Source: Actinomycetota bacterium (GTDB taxonomy: Bacteria; Actinomycetota; Thermoleophilia; UBA2241). From it: DNA of 16,915 nucleotides. A model generated the notes under the pieces. The model worked only from the letters and a program-made list of their open reading frames with translations. It searched no databases and had not been told where the DNA came from. Each line of letters starts with the position of its first letter. Position 1 is the stretch's first letter. Below are positions 14,544 through 16,915 of the stretch, one piece after another. The position numbers and the translations under genes were made by a program. The DNA lies in NCBI GenBank assembly GCA_012719015.1, contig JAAYBE010000007.1, positions 1 through 16,915 on the forward strand, written 5' to 3'.

Positions 14544-15032
14544 GTGAGCGGCAAACGCGAGGACTACCTCTCCTGGGAGCAGTACTTCATGGCGGTCGCC
14601 CTGCTCTCCGGCCAGCGCAGCAAGGACCCGAACACGCAGGTCGGCGCCTGCATCGTCGACCCGCGGCGGCGCATCGTGGCGGTCGGGTACGCCGGCTTTC
14701 CCCGCGGCGCCTCCGACGACGAGCTTCCCTGGGCCCGCGAGGGCGCGCCGCTCGAGACCAAGTATCCGTTCGTCTGCCATGCCGAGCTGAACGCGATCCT
14801 CAACCGCAACAGCGCCGACCTCGCCGGGTGCACGCTCTACACGACGCTCTTCCCCTGTAACGAGTGCGCCAAGGCGATCATCCAATCCGGCATCACCGAG
14901 GTCGTCTTCCTCTCCGACAAGTACCGCGACTCCGACGCCGGCGTGGCGGCCCGCACCCTGTTCCGTCTGGCCGGCGTGACGACGCGCCGCTTCGCGGAGC
15001 CCCTGTCGGTCGTGCTCGAGGGCGGGGCGTGA
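14544..15032 (+). CDS. Deoxycytidylate (dCMP) deaminase
   Basis: The 162-residue zinc enzyme deaminates dCMP to dUMP, feeding dTMP synthesis. The start region KREDYLSWEQYFMAVALL and RSKDPNTQVGACIV are typical of the dCMP deaminase group shared with eukaryotes and T4-like phages. The zinc and catalytic motif CHAE (H79, E81) and PCNEC (C105, C108) are intact. I prefer the GTG at 14544, because homologues begin near SGKREDYLSW; the ATG at 14514 would add 10 residues and has no SD. No allosteric insertion beyond the usual length is apparent. It is the last gene of the run starting at lysR. Confidence 0.9.
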   Translation: MSGKREDYLSWEQYFMAVALLSGQRSKDPNTQVGACIVDPRRRIVAVGYAGFPRGASDDELPWAREGAPLETKYPFVCHAELNAILNRNSADLAGCTLYTTLFPCNECAKAIIQSGITEVVFLSDKYRDSDAGVAARTLFRLAGVTTRRFAEPLSVVLEGGA

Positions 15033-15325
15033 CCACACCTCGACCCGGCGACGAGCCCCAGCGTGTTCTGGGTGCCGCTCGGGGACCTCGATCTTCGCGG
15101 GGGGCACCGGTCCACAGGTCGCGCCTGGAGGATGGCGGCATCTTCCCGGGCAACACGGTGCCCGGGTTCGAGCCGGCCACGCCGTGCGACCTCCTGCCTG
15201 CGACACTCGCGTAGTCGTCCGGGAGGCGTGTCGAGTGGAGCGCCGGCGGGTAGGATCGACTTGGGCGAAGGCTGTGCCGCGGCTTGTCCATGACAGCGCC
15301 GGGCAGAGCCGTGGAGGAGTGGGCG
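15033..15325. other. Gap of 293 bases between the deaminase and lipoprotein genes
   Basis: No convincing gene is seen. Several frames are open on both strands, as expected from the high GC. The clear structure is a perfect 8-bp hairpin at 15145-15166, followed by TTCGAGCC. Confidence 0.5.
15145..15166 (+). terminator. 8-bp hairpin, terminator candidate
   Basis: CCCGGGCA (15145-15152) and TGCCCGGG (15159-15166) pair perfectly around a 6-base loop, 113 bases after the dCMP deaminase stop. The following TTCGAGCC recalls a tRNA T-arm, but no cloverleaf can be built. Confidence 0.4.
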
Positions 15326-16105
15326 ATGATACGCGCTCCCCTGTCGTTGTCTTGCCGCCGGTGGGTGGCCGCGGCGGCGGCGGCCGTCGCCGGCGTCGTC
15401 CTGCTGGCCCTGACGACGGGCGGCTGCGGCTCGTCCCCGGCGGACTCGGGCACGGCCTCCCCGCCGCCCAGCGCCGCGGTGGGCTACTGGCGCTCCCCGG
15501 CGGACCGGCAGCCGCCGAAGCTCATCCGCATCCACGAGGCCGAGGGCCGTTACTTCCTCTGGTGGCCGCCGAGGAGCGCCCGCGCCGCGATGGTCGTGGA
15601 AGGCGACCGCCTGGTGCGCCACCACTACCAGGGCGGTCGTGAGATCGAGCGCGAGGAGTTCTGGGCCAAGCCCGACGGCACGCTCGCCTTCCTCGGGCGC
15701 CTGCCGAAGGAGGGCGGCGGGTTCACCACGCCCGACGTCGTCGTCTTCACCAAGGCGACCGGCGGCGAGGCCGAGCTCGATGCCCAGTTGCGCGCGCTGT
15801 TCGCCGAGCCGACCATGGACCAGCAGGCTGAGACCCTACTGCACTCCGTCTTCAAGTGGGCCCGCGGACACGGTGGGGCCTTCCCGCCACGCGCCGATCT
15901 GCTGCCCGGTGGCGTCTTCTGGAGCTGGCGGGGCGCGCCGCGTCTCCGCAACGCGGTGACGGGCGCGCCGCTCGCGCTGGGCAGCGGCCCCGGCGACTTC
16001 GAGTACGCCGCGTCGGGCGACCTGAACGGCAGCTACGAGTGCACGATCAGCATGCACCTCGGTCCCGGTTTCCCCGACATCGTCCAGGGCGAGAGCGGGC
16101 AGTGA
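15326..16105 (+). CDS. Putative secreted lipoprotein of unknown function
   Basis: The protein has 259 residues from the ATG at 15326, which is preceded by GGAGG 8 bases upstream; the in-frame ATG at 15284 lacks an SD. The N-terminus has basic residues (RR), a hydrophobic core of about 18 residues and LALTTGGC, so C34 is the likely lipidated cysteine although the -3 residue is Thr rather than Leu. A Ser/Pro-rich linker follows, then a beta-rich domain with many Trp and aromatic residues (VGYWRSPADRQPPKLIRIHE, RYFLWWPP, EEFWAKPDGTLAFLGRL). A C-terminal part, HSVFKWARGHGGAFPPRADLLPGGVFWSW, resembles the pilin-like or general-secretion segment that describes a date-like list of small texts in some secreted proteins. 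I cannot name the family. It would sit on the outer face of the membrane. Confidence 0.7.
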   Translation: MIRAPLSLSCRRWVAAAAAAVAGVVLLALTTGGCGSSPADSGTASPPPSAAVGYWRSPADRQPPKLIRIHEAEGRYFLWWPPRSARAAMVVEGDRLVRHHYQGGREIEREEFWAKPDGTLAFLGRLPKEGGGFTTPDVVVFTKATGGEAELDAQLRALFAEPTMDQQAETLLHSVFKWARGHGGAFPPRADLLPGGVFWSWRGAPRLRNAVTGAPLALGSGPGDFEYAASGDLNGSYECTISMHLGPGFPDIVQGESGQ

Positions 16106-16128
16106 CCGTCGAGGGCTTCCCCGCCCGT

Positions 16129-16196
16129 GGCCGGCCTGCCCGGCAAGCACGGAGAGCAGAACGCCGGACGGCCTGCCCTTGAGCGACAGGCCGGCC
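16129..16196 (+). terminator. Two mutually exclusive hairpins after the lipoprotein gene
   Basis: CAGGCCGGCC (16187-16196) can pair with GGCCGGCCTG (16129-16138, 10 bp). Alternatively its first 7 bases pair with CGGCCTG (16169-16175) around an 11-base loop. Both lie just after the lipoprotein stop. The simple reading is a terminator; the shared arm would also allow a switch. Confidence 0.45.
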
Positions 16197-16206
16197 GCGT
16201 CAGCTC

Positions 16207-16386
16207 ATGTGCCCCGCTCCGCACAGGCACCGGCGCGAGCGGAGCGGGATCCAGGTCTGCCTCGGCAGAGCGCCGGCGACGGAGATCCTCAAGCGCTCGC
16301 GTATCGCCCCCGCGCGCGCACCGGGACTCGCGATGCCGGCGGCGTTCGGCTACTGCGGATACGAGGTCGTCGAGCAGACACCGTAG
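16207..16386 (+). CDS. Possible small ORF, 59 residues
   Basis: The frame runs from ATG 16207 to TAG 16386. It begins MCPAPHRHRRERSG and ends AAFGYCGYEVVEQTP. By my hand count 52 of 59 codons end in G or C, as in the real genes, and the composition (Glu, Lys, Tyr, Ile, few Arg in the second half) looks more protein-like than the other frames here. There is no SD, and an inverted repeat covers the first 14 codons. An 8-bp hairpin starts within its stop codon. It could also be the 3' remnant of a lost gene. I recognise no family. Confidence 0.33.
   Translation: MCPAPHRHRRERSGIQVCLGRAPATEILKRSRIAPARAPGLAMPAAFGYCGYEVVEQTP
16213..16248. repeat. 10-bp perfect inverted repeat
   Basis: CCCGCTCCGC (16213-16222) and GCGGAGCGGG (16239-16248) enclose 16 bases. 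It could be a terminator for the lipoprotein gene or an RNA structure over the start of the small ORF. Confidence 0.45.
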
Positions 16387-16403
16387 CGCCGGCTCCCGGC
16401 GCT
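16385..16403 (+). terminator. Tight 8-bp hairpin at the small ORF stop
   Basis: AGCGCCGG (16385-16392), loop CTC, CCGGCGCT (16396-16403). The stem begins inside the TAG stop codon of the 59-residue ORF. It is compact and stable, without a U-tract. Confidence 0.45.
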
Positions 16404-16444
16404 CGCCCTGCCCCTTGCCGCGGTGAGACTCTGGAGTGCCCTGC

Positions 16445-16466
16445 CGGCGCCCAAGGCGGCGCGCCG
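16445..16466 (-). terminator. Terminator candidate of the NimA-like gene
   Basis: CGGCGC (16445-16450) and GCGCCG (16461-16466) pair around 10 bases, 4 bases beyond the stop codon of the minus-strand gene. The stem is short and lacks a U-tract. Confidence 0.35.
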
Positions 16467-16470
16467 CCCG

Positions 16471-16915
16471 TCAGCCGCGCTCCCTGACGATCTCGATCGC
16501 CGCCTTGCCCGTCATGTGCTCGATGACGAGCTCGAGTACGCAGACCCGCCTCCACTCGCGCTCGATCTCGGCGTCCGCCGCTCCGAGGTGATCGGGGGAG
16601 TACTTCTTCGCCAGGCACTCGAGCGCGTGTCGCCGCTGGGCGTCGTCGGTGAGCACGCGCGCGCGGCCGAAGACGACCGCGCTGCGGAAGCGCGTCGTGA
16701 ACGTGCTGGGTGCGACCTCGTCGGCGGCGATGACGCAGAACGAGACCTTATCGCTCCGCGCGATGGCGTCGAGCTTGTGGCCCGCGGCGGCGCAGTGGAA
16801 GAACAACCTGCCGTCGTCGTAGGCGTAGCTGAGCGGGACGGCGTAGGGGTACCCGCCGTCTCCGTGTACCGCCAGCACTCCGGAGGTGCACGAGCGCAGC
16901 ATGGCGACGCTCTCC
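16471..16915 (-). CDS. Pyridoxamine 5'-phosphate oxidase-like flavin-binding protein (NimA type), 5' partial
   Basis: The split beta-barrel FMN-binding fold is recognisable from SGVLAVHGDGGYPYAVPLSYAYDDGRLFFHCAAAGHKLDAI, followed by VSFCVIAADEVAPSTFTTRFRSAVVFGRARVL and a helical C-terminus ending GKAAIEIVRERG. This is the order seen in the NimA/5-nitroimidazole-resistance-like group of the PNPOx superfamily. Such proteins bind flavin or heme and reduce small molecules; most chromosomal members have no proven resistance role. An in-frame ATG at 16902 exists, but homologues usually have about 15-20 more residues before this point. The frame stays open to the window edge (codons for E, S, V, A), so I treat the gene as cut off. 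If 16902 is the true start, it has 143 residues with GGAG 9 bases upstream. Confidence 0.82.
   Translation of the reverse strand, partial: ESVAMLRSCTSGVLAVHGDGGYPYAVPLSYAYDDGRLFFHCAAAGHKLDAIARSDKVSFCVIAADEVAPSTFTTRFRSAVVFGRARVLTDDAQRRHALECLAKKYSPDHLGAADAEIEREWRRVCVLELVIEHMTGKAAIEIVRERG

Larger units (their letters stand above)
16106..16470. other. Hairpin-dense gap of 365 bases
   Basis: No gene over 60 codons is convincing. The stretch holds four inverted-repeat structures (16129-16196, 16213-16248, 16385-16403 and 16445-16466) and one possible 59-residue ORF (16207-16386). Confidence 0.55.

Noticed and set aside
15120..15190. Possible tRNA or tRNA-like element because of GGGTTCGAGCC
   Set aside because: The T-stem does not pair fully, no matching acceptor or anticodon arm is found on either strand; only the 8-bp hairpin remains.

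Overview
The window reads as chromosomal DNA from a high-GC Gram-positive, probably an Actinomycetota member. Codon third positions are almost all G or C, GTG starts are used, Shine-Dalgarno (SD) sites are mixed with starts that look leaderless, and the gene set (BFN/DUF151 nuclease, RtcB with archease, ComA-type phosphosulfolactate synthase, RsbW-like ATPase) fits a deep actinobacterial class such as Thermoleophilia or Coriobacteriia and relatives. The class is inference from gene content only. I see no transposase, integrase, phage gene, CRISPR array or rRNA.

Layout. (1) 29-2264, minus strand: an MFS transporter followed by a small membrane protein of unknown function. (2) 2430-3242, plus: an MBL-fold hydrolase, convergent with an unrecognised 227-residue protein (3312-3995, minus); a perfect 12-bp inverted repeat lies between them. 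(3) 4102-4659, plus: an RsbW/SpoIIAB-like ATPase without visible partners. (4) 4690-4766, minus: tRNA-Ile(GAT) with encoded CCA and a textbook promoter. (5) 5001-5985, plus: a BFN nuclease with a very acidic tail, then an AroQ chorismate mutase. (6) 9571 down to 6031, minus: DedA, homoserine kinase, archease and RtcB, probably one operon. (7) 9715-15032, plus: a DegT-type sugar aminotransferase, a DUF354 protein, a LysR regulator overlapping a ComA phosphosulfolactate synthase, a histidine phosphatase and a dCMP deaminase. (8) 15326-16105, plus: a putative lipoprotein. (9) 16106-16470: a gap dense in hairpins with one possible 59-residue ORF. (10) 16471 to the right edge, minus: a flavin-binding NimA/PNPOx-like protein cut by the window end.

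How genes may work together. RtcB and archease are an established RNA-ligase and activator pair. DegT aminotransferase and DUF354 could belong to envelope-sugar synthesis. The most interesting unit is lysR-comA-phosphatase. The regulator resembles the CysL/sulfur-associated branch of LysR proteins, ComA joins sulfite to phosphoenolpyruvate, and no ComB phosphatase is present while a histidine phosphatase follows 34 bases later. The lysR start codon lies inside a perfect LysR-box palindrome that also covers a candidate -10 element, which suggests leaderless, self-controlled transcription.
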